The notes under the pieces: model-generated
Seen by the model: the letters and a program-made list of their open reading frames with translations, nothing else
What the model was told of the DNA's origin: nothing
The model's database searches: none
Position numbers and translations under genes: made by a program
Part shown: positions 1-7,453 of the stretch, piece after piece
How positions within the stretch are numbered: position 1 is the stretch's first letter
How the letters are laid out: each line of letters starts with the position of its first letter
Source of the DNA: Pyramidobacter piscolens W5455
GTDB lineage: Bacteria; Synergistota; Synergistia; Synergistales; Dethiosulfovibrionaceae
Assembly: GCF_000177335.1 (NCBI RefSeq)
Contig: NZ_ADFP01000009.1
Span: 1 to 39,826, forward strand
Direction: 5' to 3'
Length of the DNA stretch: 39,826 nucleotides

Positions 1-41
1 CGCCTTCCCCCGCTCCAGATAACCTTGTAAATCTTATTCAC
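1..41 (-). CDS. 5' end of an ESPR-type autotransporter/adhesin (partial)
   Basis: Only the first 13 codons lie in the window, starting at a GTG at 41 and running off the left edge. They read M-N-K-I-Y-K-V-I-W-S-G-G-R. The run MNKIYKVIWS is the hallmark opening of the extended signal peptide region (ESPR) found at the start of large type V secreted proteins (autotransporters, YadA-like adhesins) of diderm bacteria. A GGAGG lies at 54-58, 12 bases before the GTG, which is a rather long spacing; an ATG closer to it opens a frame that stops after three codons. The gene diverges from the small RNA candidate at 245-350. The reading rests on a short motif, so the product class is an inference. Confidence 0.5.
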   Translation of the reverse strand, partial: MNKIYKVIWSGGR

Positions 42-208
42 AGAAGCATACAGCCTCCTATGCAACATCATAAAATCGGCCAGAGAATTCAGCACTCCGA
101 CTGCTTTTTTTCACAAAATCCTGTCCATGGGAATTCCAACGTCACAAATTTTTCTGTCATTTCAAAAGGCAGAAACGTACAGATTCATTCCATATCACCA
201 ATTCGCCG

Positions 209-238
209 TTTACACTGGCTCTTGATGGAAAGTATTAA
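209..238 (+). promoter_or_regulatory. Promoter of the small RNA candidate
   Basis: TTTACA at 209-214, an 18-base spacer and TATTAA at 233-238 form a sigma70-like promoter on the plus strand. A start near 245 would put the first base just ahead of the GC-rich outer stem of the RNA that follows. No open reading frame of note follows it. Confidence 0.5.
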
Positions 239-244
239 CATAGT

Positions 245-350
245 GCGCTGGGCGCGGCGAGGAAGTTCAGTCGCTCAGGGCTATCCCAACTGCGACGCGA
301 TTTGCACAGCCTGTTTTGTGAATCTCCCTCGCCGCGCTTTTTCGTTTTTT
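245..350 (+). ncRNA. Candidate free-standing small RNA, about 106 nt
   Basis: An 11-bp perfect GC-rich outer stem (252-262 with 327-337) closes about 64 bases and is followed at once by a T-rich tract (338-350), as in an intrinsic terminator. Inside lie two smaller hairpins: a GTCGC/GCGAC arm (about 270-296) holding a GGG/CCC stem, and a TTGCACA/TTGTGAA arm (about 302-322). The whole would fold as a three-way junction. The T tract exists only on the plus strand, so it is not a terminator for the ClC gene that ends at 410 on the other strand. A promoter sits just upstream. I do not recognise the family: it lacks the SRP RNA core and is too short for typical 6S RNA. Confidence 0.5.
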
Positions 351-409
351 AATCAAGAAAAAGTATTAATTGAAAAACAGCATCGACAGAACAGCCGCCG
401 TACGCCGCC

Positions 410-1774
410 TTATTTTTTGCGTTTCATGCGCAAAGACAGATGCCCCAGCACGGGCGAGCGCTCCGGCACGGGGACGGTGAGGTCCTGATCGATGCGCCGT
501 CCCTTTTCGGGAACGTCGAGCAGAGAGGATTTGGAACGCTGCAGGAGCTGGCTGGGGTAAACGCTGCGATGTCCGACGATCATGAACGATGTGACGCTGA
601 CGACCGCGGCAAACGGAGCGGCTTGGCCGCCCAGCAGCTCGACCGCCATGATCGTCGATGCGAGCGGCGCGTTGGCGCTGCCCGCAAGAACGCCGACCAA
701 GCCCCAGGAAGCGTAGGTAATGGGATTGAGGCTGAAAAACTGAGCAAACGCCGAACCGGCGGCGGCGCCGATAAAGAAGATCGGCGTCACGACGCCGCCG
801 CTGCCGCCGCAGGACAACGTCAGCACGGTCATGAGGATTTTCCAGAGCCACGCCCACGGGGAGACGCGGCCGCCATGAAGCACGGAAAACATGCCCGCCT
901 CGCTGAGTCCGAAATAGGAGTCGCCGACAAAATAAGTCAACATCAGGATCAGGGCGGCCCCGAGCAGCGCTTTGGCGACGAGCGGCGCCTTCAGGTCATG
1001 GAACCATTTTTCGGAGAAGTTCATGATTTCGATGAAGCACAGCGAAACGAGACCGAAGAAGGCGCCTGCGGCCAGAGTCCAGAGGAAGCTTTGCGGGGAA
1101 AAAAGCGGCAAATGTTCCGCCACGGGAAAGAACGAATATTCCAGCCCCAGCGACAGCGCCGTGCGCCAGGCGACGACGCCGCTCAGGAACGAGGCGAAAA
1201 GCACGTCGTAAAAGATCTGGCCGATGTACAGGACTTCGAGCGCGAAGACCGCGCCCGCCACCGGCGTGCCGAAAACGGCGGCAAAACCGGCGGAAACGCC
1301 GCAGACGACCAGTTTCTTTTTATCCAGATCGTTGAACTTCAGCAGTCTGGCCAGCGTCGAAGTCAGCCCGGCGGCGATCTGCGTGGCCGGGCCTTCCTTG
1401 CCCGCCGATCCTCCGGCGGCGACGGTAACGATGGTGGTGATCATTTTCACCGGCACGACCTTGACGTCGATCTGCCCGGCCCGCTCGTGAACGGCCTCGA
1501 CGACTTTTTCGGTGCCGTGTCCGCTGGCGTCGGGCGCCAGATAATGAACCATCAGGGTGCTGGCGGCCAGACCCAGCGGCAGGATCGCGTAATGCCAGAT
1601 TCCGGTCAGCTTTCCCGCCTCTCCGATGGAGAATTCGAGCAGCTTCATGAACAGGCTGACCGCGCCGCCGACGACAAGCCCCGACAGCACGGCCAACGCC
1701 GTCCATTTGATCACGGCATAACACAAAACGAACTCTTCCAGAAAAACGCGGATGCCTCTGTTGTCCTTATTCAA
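410..1774 (-). CDS. ClC-family chloride channel/exchanger
   Basis: Integral membrane protein of 454 residues with about ten hydrophobic helices. ClC motifs are in order: GHGTEKV at 85-91 (selectivity region), GKEGP at 125-129 with the gating glutamate E127, FGTPVAGAVFALEV at 168-181 and GGVVTP at 326-331. The gating glutamate suggests H+/Cl- exchange, by family knowledge. It does not carry the GREG/Met signature expected of fluoride-specific ClCs. There is no CBS domain after the membrane part. The start is a TTG at 1774 with GGAGGA at 1781-1786, six bases away. It follows the YqgF-like gene by about 20 bases and is the last gene of a three-gene set with the acyltransferase. Substrate unproven. 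Confidence 0.88.
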   Translation of the reverse strand: MNKDNRGIRVFLEEFVLCYAVIKWTALAVLSGLVVGGAVSLFMKLLEFSIGEAGKLTGIWHYAILPLGLAASTLMVHYLAPDASGHGTEKVVEAVHERAGQIDVKVVPVKMITTIVTVAAGGSAGKEGPATQIAAGLTSTLARLLKFNDLDKKKLVVCGVSAGFAAVFGTPVAGAVFALEVLYIGQIFYDVLFASFLSGVVAWRTALSLGLEYSFFPVAEHLPLFSPQSFLWTLAAGAFFGLVSLCFIEIMNFSEKWFHDLKAPLVAKALLGAALILMLTYFVGDSYFGLSEAGMFSVLHGGRVSPWAWLWKILMTVLTLSCGGSGGVVTPIFFIGAAAGSAFAQFFSLNPITYASWGLVGVLAGSANAPLASTIMAVELLGGQAAPFAAVVSVTSFMIVGHRSVYPSQLLQRSKSSLLDVPEKGRRIDQDLTVPVPERSPVLGHLSLRMKRKK

Positions 1775-1792
1775 TCTAAATCCTCCGTTTAT

Positions 1793-2230
1793 TCAGTCGG
1801 CGTCGGCGGCAAGCGCCCGGCGCAGGATGCAGAACGCCGCCAGGTCGTCAACGCAGCGCGGCGGCACCAGCAGCGAGAGCGGCACAAACCGTTTCAGCCC
1901 CCGCGGCGGATGCATGTCCCAATACAGACGGCGCGCTTCCAAAGTCGTGTTCAGTTCCCCGACGAGTTCGACTGCAAACCGGCGCGCCAGCGCCTGCACA
2001 AAGCGCGCGTGTCCGGTGCCGTCGCCGCAGAAGACTTTGGCGATCTTGCCGTCTTCGGGCAGTTCCCCTTCGAGCCGCCATTCTTCGCAATCTTTACAGG
2101 AGCGAGCGGCTTTCAGGGCAAAATCCTCAAGCTTTTCCGCCGGGACGATCCCCGACGCCACGAGTTTCCCCTCGCCGCCGGCCAGCGCCCAGCCGAACTT
2201 CTGCCGCCCCGGATCAATGCCCAAATACAT
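1793..2230 (-). CDS. yqgF: YqgF/RuvX-like RNase H-fold nuclease
   Basis: Protein of 145 residues with the RNase H-like fold features of the YqgF/RuvX family: LGIDPG at 3-8 with the first catalytic Asp, a GDGTGH loop mid-protein, and DDLAAFCIL near the C terminus with further acidic residues. Family members process the 5' end of pre-16S rRNA or are proposed Holliday junction resolvases. The NTTLEARRLYW stretch resembles the family's T-S-x-A-E/T-L-E-A-R segment. The ATG at 2230 lies one base after the stop of the acyltransferase gene, so the two are translationally coupled. Divergence from E. coli YqgF leaves the exact substrate open. Confidence 0.75.
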   Translation of the reverse strand: MYLGIDPGRQKFGWALAGGEGKLVASGIVPAEKLEDFALKAARSCKDCEEWRLEGELPEDGKIAKVFCGDGTGHARFVQALARRFAVELVGELNTTLEARRLYWDMHPPRGLKRFVPLSLLVPPRCVDDLAAFCILRRALAADAD

Positions 2231-2231
2231 T

Positions 2232-3110
2232 TCAGCGATCCCCCGGCACCGTGCTGGCCCAGCGAGGATAGAGCCACAACAGCCACTGTCCGGGATGTTC
2301 GCGGATCCAGGAGCTGATGCGGTCGTTGCATATTTTCAGACAGCTTTCTTCGTTTTCGCCGAACGCCACTCCGGCGGGATCGGCGAGGGCCGGCTCGAAA
2401 ATCACCCGGTGGGTAAAGCCGTCGGGCTCACGTACGATATGCGTCGGCACCACGGCCGCGCCGAACTTCGCGGCCAATTTGGCCACGCCGGTCGGCGTGC
2501 TGGCCGGCAGCCCCAGGAAGGGGACGACAATCCCCTGATCCTTGGCGTCCTGATCGTGAAGAACGCACAGGACTTCGCCGTTTCGCAGGCAGCGGATCGC
2601 CCCTTTCAGCCCCTGCCCTTTCTGCACGTTCCGCGAACCGGCCAGCGAACGAAGCTTCATGAGCAGGCCGGTGATGCGCTGGTCGCGCTGATTGGCCGCG
2701 ACGACGTTGAGCGGGTATTTCTTCGACGCGCAGATGTTGGCGATCTCCCAGTTGTCGAGATGCCCCAGCAGGAGGATGACTCCGCGCCCGCGGGCGAGTG
2801 CCTGCCGAAGGTTTTCTTCGCCCTGCAAAGCGACGTATCGTTCGACGGTCGCCGCGATCTTGGGAAGGCGCAGGGTTTCCGCCACGGCCCGGCCGATATT
2901 GCGGTAAGAAGCGAGGACGATCCGACGCGCCGGCGTGACGCCGATGCCCAGCGCGCGCACGCAGCGCGCCTCCGCCTTGTCGACTCTGCTTTTGCAGACC
3001 AGCCACATGACTCTTCCCAACACGTCTCCCAACCGGACCGCCGTTTTGTGCGGCAGCCGGCAAAAAATCGCCCTGAGAGCGCAAATCAAGTACCAGTAAA
3101 AATTCTGCAT
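2232..3110 (-). CDS. lpxL: Lipid A biosynthesis acyltransferase (LpxL/HtrB family)
   Basis: Protein of 292 residues in the LPLAT superfamily, LpxL/HtrB branch. These inner-membrane enzymes add secondary acyl chains to lipid A precursors. It has an N-terminal hydrophobic anchor, the catalytic HxxxxE motif H117-L-D-N-W-E122, an HDQD stretch, GLPASTPTGVAKLA (substrate-binding region) and the typical C-terminal HPGQWLLWLYPRW. The ATG at 3110 was preferred over a start 15 codons upstream because GAGAGGGG lies just before it and the protein then begins at the family's usual hydrophobic segment. Implies an LPS-type outer membrane. Which acyl chain and position are used cannot be told. Confidence 0.85.
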   Translation of the reverse strand: MQNFYWYLICALRAIFCRLPHKTAVRLGDVLGRVMWLVCKSRVDKAEARCVRALGIGVTPARRIVLASYRNIGRAVAETLRLPKIAATVERYVALQGEENLRQALARGRGVILLLGHLDNWEIANICASKKYPLNVVAANQRDQRITGLLMKLRSLAGSRNVQKGQGLKGAIRCLRNGEVLCVLHDQDAKDQGIVVPFLGLPASTPTGVAKLAAKFGAAVVPTHIVREPDGFTHRVIFEPALADPAGVAFGENEESCLKICNDRISSWIREHPGQWLLWLYPRWASTVPGDR

Positions 3111-3169
3111 GAATTCCCCTCTCTTTGCGCGGCCGCGATGAAAAGGCCGCTTCACGCGGCGCGCGCCGT

Positions 3170-3200
3170 AAAAAAGGACCGGAAACTGCCTCCGGTCCTT
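3170..3200 (-). terminator. Intrinsic terminator of gpmA
   Basis: A 10-bp perfect stem (3174-3183 with 3191-3200) and a 7-base loop, followed on the minus strand by a T run (3170-3175). It begins 13 bases after the gpmA stop. Confidence 0.85.
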
Positions 3201-3213
3201 GTGCGCCGCCAGT

Positions 3214-3963
3214 TCACTGTCTTCGGGCCTGGTTGGCGACGGCTTCCGCCGCGACCTTCGCGGCTTCGGGATCGCCGAGGTAACGATGCGAAACGGGGCG
3301 CAGATTTTCGTCCAGTTCGTAAAGCAGCGGGATCCCCGTGGGAATGTTAAGCCCGACGATCTCCTCGTCGCCGACGCCGTCCAGATATTTGATCAGCGCC
3401 CTGAGGCTGTTGCCGTGCGCCGCGACGATCAGCCGCCGCCCGGCCGCGATCTCCGGGCAGATCACCTCGTTCCAATAGGGCAGAACGCGGGCGACGGTGT
3501 CCTTCAGACATTCGCTCAGAGGCAGTTCGGCCGGGCTCAGATTCAGGTACCGCGGGTCGTTGCCGGGATAGCGGGGATCGTCGCGAGTCAGAGGGGGCGG
3601 CGGCACGTCATAGCTGCGGCGCCAGATCTTGACCTGCGCCTCGCCCGCTTTTTCGGCCATTTCTGCCTTGTTGTATCCCTGCAGAGCGCCGTAATGGCGT
3701 TCGTTCAGACGCCAATCTTTGACGACCGGGATCCACATCTGGTCGAGCTCTTCCAGGGCGAGCCACAGCGTCTTGATGGCACGCTTGAGGCAGGATGTGT
3801 AGGCTTTGTCGAACACAAAGCCTTCTTCCCTCATGAGCTGCCCGGCGGAACGCGCTTCCTCGATCCCTTTCTCCGACAGCGGCACATCGGTCCACCCGGT
3901 GAAACGGTTCTCCCGGTTCCATTGACTCTCGCCGTGACGCAGGAGAATTATCTTATAAGTCAT
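3214..3963 (-). CDS. gpmA: 2,3-bisphosphoglycerate-dependent phosphoglycerate mutase
   Basis: Cytoplasmic glycolytic enzyme of 249 residues interconverting 3- and 2-phosphoglycerate. The histidine phosphatase motif LRHGESQWN is at 8-16 with catalytic H10; [34 protein letters not shown] and [14 protein letters not shown] all match dPGM. Length is the family norm. The ATG at 3963 has GGGAGG about 9 bases upstream. It stands alone between its own promoter (4009-4037) and terminator (3170-3200). Confidence 0.96.
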   Translation of the reverse strand: MTYKIILLRHGESQWNRENRFTGWTDVPLSEKGIEEARSAGQLMREEGFVFDKAYTSCLKRAIKTLWLALEELDQMWIPVVKDWRLNERHYGALQGYNKAEMAEKAGEAQVKIWRRSYDVPPPPLTRDDPRYPGNDPRYLNLSPAELPLSECLKDTVARVLPYWNEVICPEIAAGRRLIVAAHGNSLRALIKYLDGVGDEEIVGLNIPTGIPLLYELDENLRPVSHRYLGDPEAAKVAAEAVANQARRQ

Positions 3964-4008
3964 GATCGCAGCCTCCCGAGAGTGAAAATATTCTGTGACG
4001 ATAAATGT

Positions 4009-4037
4009 ATTTTAGCTGAAAAAACAGCCGACGTCGA
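4009..4037 (-). promoter_or_regulatory. Promoter of gpmA
   Basis: Minus strand: TCGACG (4032-4037), a 17-base spacer and TAAAAT (4009-4014), with the gpmA SD about 35 bases further on. It lies downstream of the rpsD terminator, so gpmA can be expressed independently. Confidence 0.5.
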
Positions 4038-4084
4038 GGATTTTCTCCGCGACAAGGGCCGCTTCGTTTTCCGCAGGGAAAATA

Positions 4085-4111
4085 GAAAAAGCCCGTCCTC
4101 TCGGGCGGGCT
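4085..4111 (-). terminator. Intrinsic terminator of rpsD
   Basis: GCCCG/CGGGC-type GC-rich hairpin (about 4091-4110) followed on the minus strand by five T (4086-4090), 18 bases after the rpsD stop. Confidence 0.75.
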
Positions 4112-4128
4112 GAAAAAACGAAGCGCTT

Positions 4129-4749
4129 TTACTTGGAGTAGAACTCGACGACGACCTGCTCGTCGGCAATGTTGGGGATATCCGCGCGTTCGGGCAGACG
4201 AACGATCGTTCCCTTGCCGCCTTCGAGAGTCAGCCACGCGGGCTTGGAAACTGCCGCCGCCGCTTCGAGGTTCTGCTTGAGAACCACCATCTCGGCGCTG
4301 TTTTCGCGAACGGTGACGACATCGCCGGGATTGAGACGCACGCCGGGCATGTCCACCTTGCGGCCATTCACGAGGAAATGACCGTGACGAACAAGCTGAC
4401 GGGCCTGAGGACGGGTGACACAGTAGCCGAGACGATAGACCACGTTGTCGAAGCGGCTCTCGAGCAAAATCAGCATGTTGCTGCCGGTAACGCCATCCAT
4501 CTTCTTGGCGGCGACGTAAACAGCGCGAAGCTGTTTCTCGCTCACGCCATAGGCAAGACGAATCTTCTGCTTCTCCTGAAGCTGAAGTCCATAAATGGAC
4601 TGCTTCGCACGGCGACGAGGCGCTCCTCCGGGAGGCGTGGCCTTCTTGGCAAGCAGCTTATCGTACTTGGGGTTGCCAAATACGTTGGCGCCGAGACGGC
4701 GAACGATTTTTCCCTTGGGAGTGACCTTTCTGTTGACATTCTTGGACAT
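4129..4749 (-). CDS. rpsD: Small ribosomal subunit protein uS4
   Basis: Protein of 206 residues. It has the N-terminal S4 domain with YGLQLQEKQKIRLAYGVSEKQ and the S4 RNA-binding domain starting near LESRFDNVVYRLGYCVTRPQARQLVRHGHFLVNG. It binds 16S rRNA early in 30S assembly, and in many bacteria represses its own operon. The N-terminal zinc cysteines of some S4 proteins are absent (C-minus form). The gene is alone here rather than in the alpha operon with rpsM/rpsK/rpoA, as in many Firmicutes and some Synergistota. ATG at 4749 with GAAGGAG upstream. Confidence 0.97.
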   Translation of the reverse strand: MSKNVNRKVTPKGKIVRRLGANVFGNPKYDKLLAKKATPPGGAPRRRAKQSIYGLQLQEKQKIRLAYGVSEKQLRAVYVAAKKMDGVTGSNMLILLESRFDNVVYRLGYCVTRPQARQLVRHGHFLVNGRKVDMPGVRLNPGDVVTVRENSAEMVVLKQNLEAAAAVSKPAWLTLEGGKGTIVRLPERADIPNIADEQVVVEFYSK

Positions 4750-4811
4750 TGATTATGTTACTCCTTCGCACAAAAGAAATTGGACGGATATTTCTTTCCA
4801 GCAGCCTGTAA

Positions 4812-4840
4812 AACTTACTTCAAAGATCAGTTTCTGTCAA
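4812..4840 (-). promoter_or_regulatory. Promoter of rpsD
   Basis: Minus strand: a perfect TTGACA (4835-4840), a 17-base spacer and TAAGTT (4812-4817), with an AT-rich stretch upstream that could act as an UP element. The leader to the rpsD ATG would be about 55 bases. Confidence 0.65.
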
Positions 4841-4914
4841 GGAGAGAATCGAGTTTCTTCAGTATTTTATCTATGAAAAACGCGCCTCGTTCTCTTTATC
4901 CCTCGACAGATCCT

Positions 4915-5301
4915 CTATTTCGCTGCCGGATCGCCGTTCTTGTACGCCAAGGGGATGTTCAGAACAGGTTTCTTGCCGAGCCGGGAAAGTTTGAAAGTGA
5001 AAATTCGGCTCTGTCCTTCGATCGGTTTGTCGTCCATATCGAGGACATCGATCCTGGCTTTGTGCGTGCCGCTGCCGATCGCAACGGCCTGATCGCGGTC
5101 GTCGGCATAAAGGATCTTTCCTTCTCCGGAATCGATGGAGACCTGAACGGCCTCCATAGCCTCGACAGACTGACCGTCATCCTGGCAGGCGACATTCTCG
5201 ACGATGAAGTCGTACGCCTTGCCATGGTCGTAGCAGTACCACCCAAGCGCCGCAAAAACAAAAATTATCGCGAGATTCACAATGATTCTTTTCATCTTCA
5301 T
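4915..5301 (-). CDS. Small membrane-anchored protein of the DUF3798 importer operon
   Basis: Protein of 128 residues with one N-terminal hydrophobic segment (about 5-22, signal anchor or uncleaved signal peptide) and a soluble part predicted outside the membrane. No lipobox and no motif I can assign with certainty. The soluble part has the composition of a small beta domain (residues about 40-120). Its ATG overlaps the stop of the second permease gene as ATGA, so it is translated with the transporter. This points to an accessory role in the importer, such as contact with the binding protein or the permease; that is inference from position. It may belong to a small DUF family found beside such transporters, which a profile search would settle. 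Confidence 0.75.
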   Translation of the reverse strand: MKMKRIIVNLAIIFVFAALGWYCYDHGKAYDFIVENVACQDDGQSVEAMEAVQVSIDSGEGKILYADDRDQAVAIGSGTHKARIDVLDMDDKPIEGQSRIFTFKLSRLGKKPVLNIPLAYKNGDPAAK

Positions 5302-6410
5302 TTTTTCGTGCCTCCGTCCGCACTCTGGCCGCGGAACTGCGCGCGGGCGATTTCGCGATCGGCGTGCCGTCTCCAGGCGTGAAGCACCAGCGCCAGCGAA
5401 ATGATGCCGTAAGATACAAAGACGCGGAAAAACTCGCCAATCTGCGCGTCGCCGGTCAGGTATTTGCCGGCCATCGGCGAGACGACGAACATCAGATGGA
5501 ACAGGATTACGCCGACGAAAACGTTCAAGATGGAAGCGCGGCTGACGCTCGCGCCGCCGACCAGCAGCGAGGCGATGGCGAACACGCCGGCCTGTTCGTG
5601 GCTGTTGTAGGTGTTCATCGTGCCGACGTTTTGCAGGAAGATAATCTGTCCGTAGCAGGCCAGCACCGTCGAAATCACGATGGAAATAACGCGGGTGCGA
5701 AGCACGGGGATGCCCGCCGAATCGGCCACGGCCATATCCTGTCCGGTCGCGCGCATGTCCTGTCCCAGCTTGGTTTTGCGGAACCAGACGATAAACAGGC
5801 AGAAGAGCCCAATGACGATAAACGTCGCGACGGGGATCTGGATTCCGAAGATCTCAAGCGGAACCAAGTCGTCGAGGCAACGGCGAATGCTGTCGAGGTT
5901 GATCGTGTTTCTGATCCCGTACCCTCTCGACAACACCAGTTTCGTGTTCGTGATCGGCACGATGCTGCCAAAACCGTACAAAACCGCCAGCTGGTACACG
6001 CCGTTCATGAAAAATCCCAGAATATACGACGTGACCATTTCGCGGCCGCGGGCTTTGTTCAGGACAACGCCGCAGATCCACCCGAAAAAGATCGCCAGCG
6101 GCGTGGCGATAATCGCGGCGAGCACCATGCCGTTCAGGCCAACGACGTTCCAGTCGCTGACGAAGATCAATCCGAGCTGCCCGGCCATGGCCCCCAGGAC
6201 CATGCCAAAGTTCAGTCCCATCCCCGCCATAATGGGGACGAGCAGCGAGAGGACGAGGAACGAGTTGCGCGACAGGCGGATCAGCATCTCCTGAACCAGA
6301 TAATCGAGCGAGAACCGGGAAATGGGAATCGCAATGGCGCTCACGACGAGAAAGACAATGGGCACCGCGTTCCTGATAAGGAACATTTTGATTTTATTCG
6401 TATTGTTCAT
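5298..6410 (-). CDS. ABC importer permease, simple-sugar/nucleoside (BPD_transp_2) type, subunit 2
   Basis: Inner-membrane protein of 370 residues with about ten hydrophobic helices. The region LVPIMAGMGLNFGMVLGAMAGQLGLIF and the later AGIPVLRTRVISIVISTVLA / GGASVSRASILNVFVGVILFHLMF are typical of the RbsC/BmpC/YufP-type permeases that import sugars or nucleosides. The ATG at 6410 shares one base with the stop of the first permease (TGATG). The C-terminal tail is hydrophilic and long (about 25 residues). It would pair with the upstream permease as a heterodimer. Confidence 0.88.
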   Translation of the reverse strand: MNNTNKIKMFLIRNAVPIVFLVVSAIAIPISRFSLDYLVQEMLIRLSRNSFLVLSLLVPIMAGMGLNFGMVLGAMAGQLGLIFVSDWNVVGLNGMVLAAIIATPLAIFFGWICGVVLNKARGREMVTSYILGFFMNGVYQLAVLYGFGSIVPITNTKLVLSRGYGIRNTINLDSIRRCLDDLVPLEIFGIQIPVATFIVIGLFCLFIVWFRKTKLGQDMRATGQDMAVADSAGIPVLRTRVISIVISTVLACYGQIIFLQNVGTMNTYNSHEQAGVFAIASLLVGGASVSRASILNVFVGVILFHLMFVVSPMAGKYLTGDAQIGEFFRVFVSYGIISLALVLHAWRRHADREIARAQFRGQSADGGTKK

Positions 6411-7453
6411 CAGGATCTCACCTTCGTCACACGAGTCAGAGCATACAGAATCATGCCATTCGACACAATAATACGAATGACTTCAGACATATCGGTCTGG
6501 ATCATGCTGTTGATGACCGACGGCGTCATCGTCAGGATCCCCTGGAACAGGATCGTTCCCACGATCACGTTGACGATATTGGCTTTTTTCACGGACGCGC
6601 CGCCGATCAGGATCGCGGCCACGGCCGGAAACGCCATGTAGAAAGGCCCCATGTAGAGCTGAACGAAACCGAAGCACTGTTCGTACATGATGATGCCGAT
6701 CGCGCCCAGCCACGTGGAAAGGATGACCGACAGCGTGCGCATCTTGTCGATATTCACGCCGCTGGCGCGGGCGTAATCGGGATTGGAACCGACGATGGTC
6801 ATGGCCGTTCCGGTGCGGGTCCGCATGAAAAGGGACATCAAGCAGCACAGCAGCAGGAAGAAAAGGAACATTCCCGTGGGGAACGCCAGGAACTCGTTGA
6901 TGCGAAACGCGCCGATGCTGCTGATGGCGTTCTGCCAGAAAGCTTCGATGGAAATGGTCGTGCGCAGCCCCTTGCCGGCGTAGCCCCAGACCATGTTCGG
7001 GCTCTTGTAAGGCAATACCAGCCACATGATGCACATCAAAGCGACGGACGAAAAACCGACGTAGGTGGCGATCATCATCTCGCTGCCTTTGACCTTGTTG
7101 AGCAGAAGTCCGTAGCACCATCCCAGCACGATGGCGATAGGCGTGGCGATCAGCATGGCGGTGAGGATGCCCGGCAGTCCGGTGACTTCGAGTTCGACGC
7201 TCGTCACGGCGCCAAGCAGCCCGGCGATGATGCCGAGAGGCAGACCGAAATTGAGGCCGCAGCCCGACTGGACCATCGGCACCATGGCCAGCACCATGAC
7301 GCCGTTCATGCCGAAACGCACCAGCGTGTCGTTGATCGACGCGTCAAGACGGACGCCGACGAATGGAGCGAGCACAAATAACGAGATCAGGAACAAAGCG
7401 ATGAGGATTCGCGGCCAGCCAACGTCCTCAATAAAATTCTTGATGTCTTTCAT
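6410..7453 (-). CDS. ABC importer permease, simple-sugar/nucleoside (BPD_transp_2) type, subunit 1
   Basis: Inner-membrane protein of 347 residues related to its neighbour. It has VPMVQSGCGLNFGLPLGIIAGLLGAV near the start, SNPDYARASGVNIDKMRTLSVILSTWLGAIG (the cytoplasmic EAA-like loop that contacts the ATPase), then GGASVKKANIVNVIVGTILFQGIL. The ATG at 7453 overlaps the ATPase stop as ATGA. The two permeases share layout but are clearly diverged, as expected of a heterodimeric transporter core. Confidence 0.88.
   Translation of the reverse strand: MKDIKNFIEDVGWPRILIALFLISLFVLAPFVGVRLDASINDTLVRFGMNGVMVLAMVPMVQSGCGLNFGLPLGIIAGLLGAVTSVELEVTGLPGILTAMLIATPIAIVLGWCYGLLLNKVKGSEMMIATYVGFSSVALMCIMWLVLPYKSPNMVWGYAGKGLRTTISIEAFWQNAISSIGAFRINEFLAFPTGMFLFFLLLCCLMSLFMRTRTGTAMTIVGSNPDYARASGVNIDKMRTLSVILSTWLGAIGIIMYEQCFGFVQLYMGPFYMAFPAVAAILIGGASVKKANIVNVIVGTILFQGILTMTPSVINSMIQTDMSEVIRIIVSNGMILYALTRVTKVRS

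Noticed and set aside
245-350. Reading the hairpin as the ClC gene terminator
   Set aside because: The T tract lies on the plus-strand side only; on the minus strand the stem is followed by GC-rich sequence without T.
410-1774. Fluoride-specific ClC with fluoride riboswitch
   Set aside because: The selectivity motif carries the ordinary gating glutamate context GKEGP, and no crcB-type riboswitch sequence is seen ahead of the gene.
440-2317. 625-codon open frame on the plus strand across the ClC and YqgF genes
   Set aside because: Antisense shadow caused by high GC; its translation is low-complexity and rich in Arg, Asp and Gln, while the minus strand shows clear ClC motifs.
4750-4914. Autoregulatory S4-binding leader structure before rpsD
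   Set aside because: Only an ordinary promoter and AT-rich leader are visible; no pseudoknot-like structure could be supported by eye.
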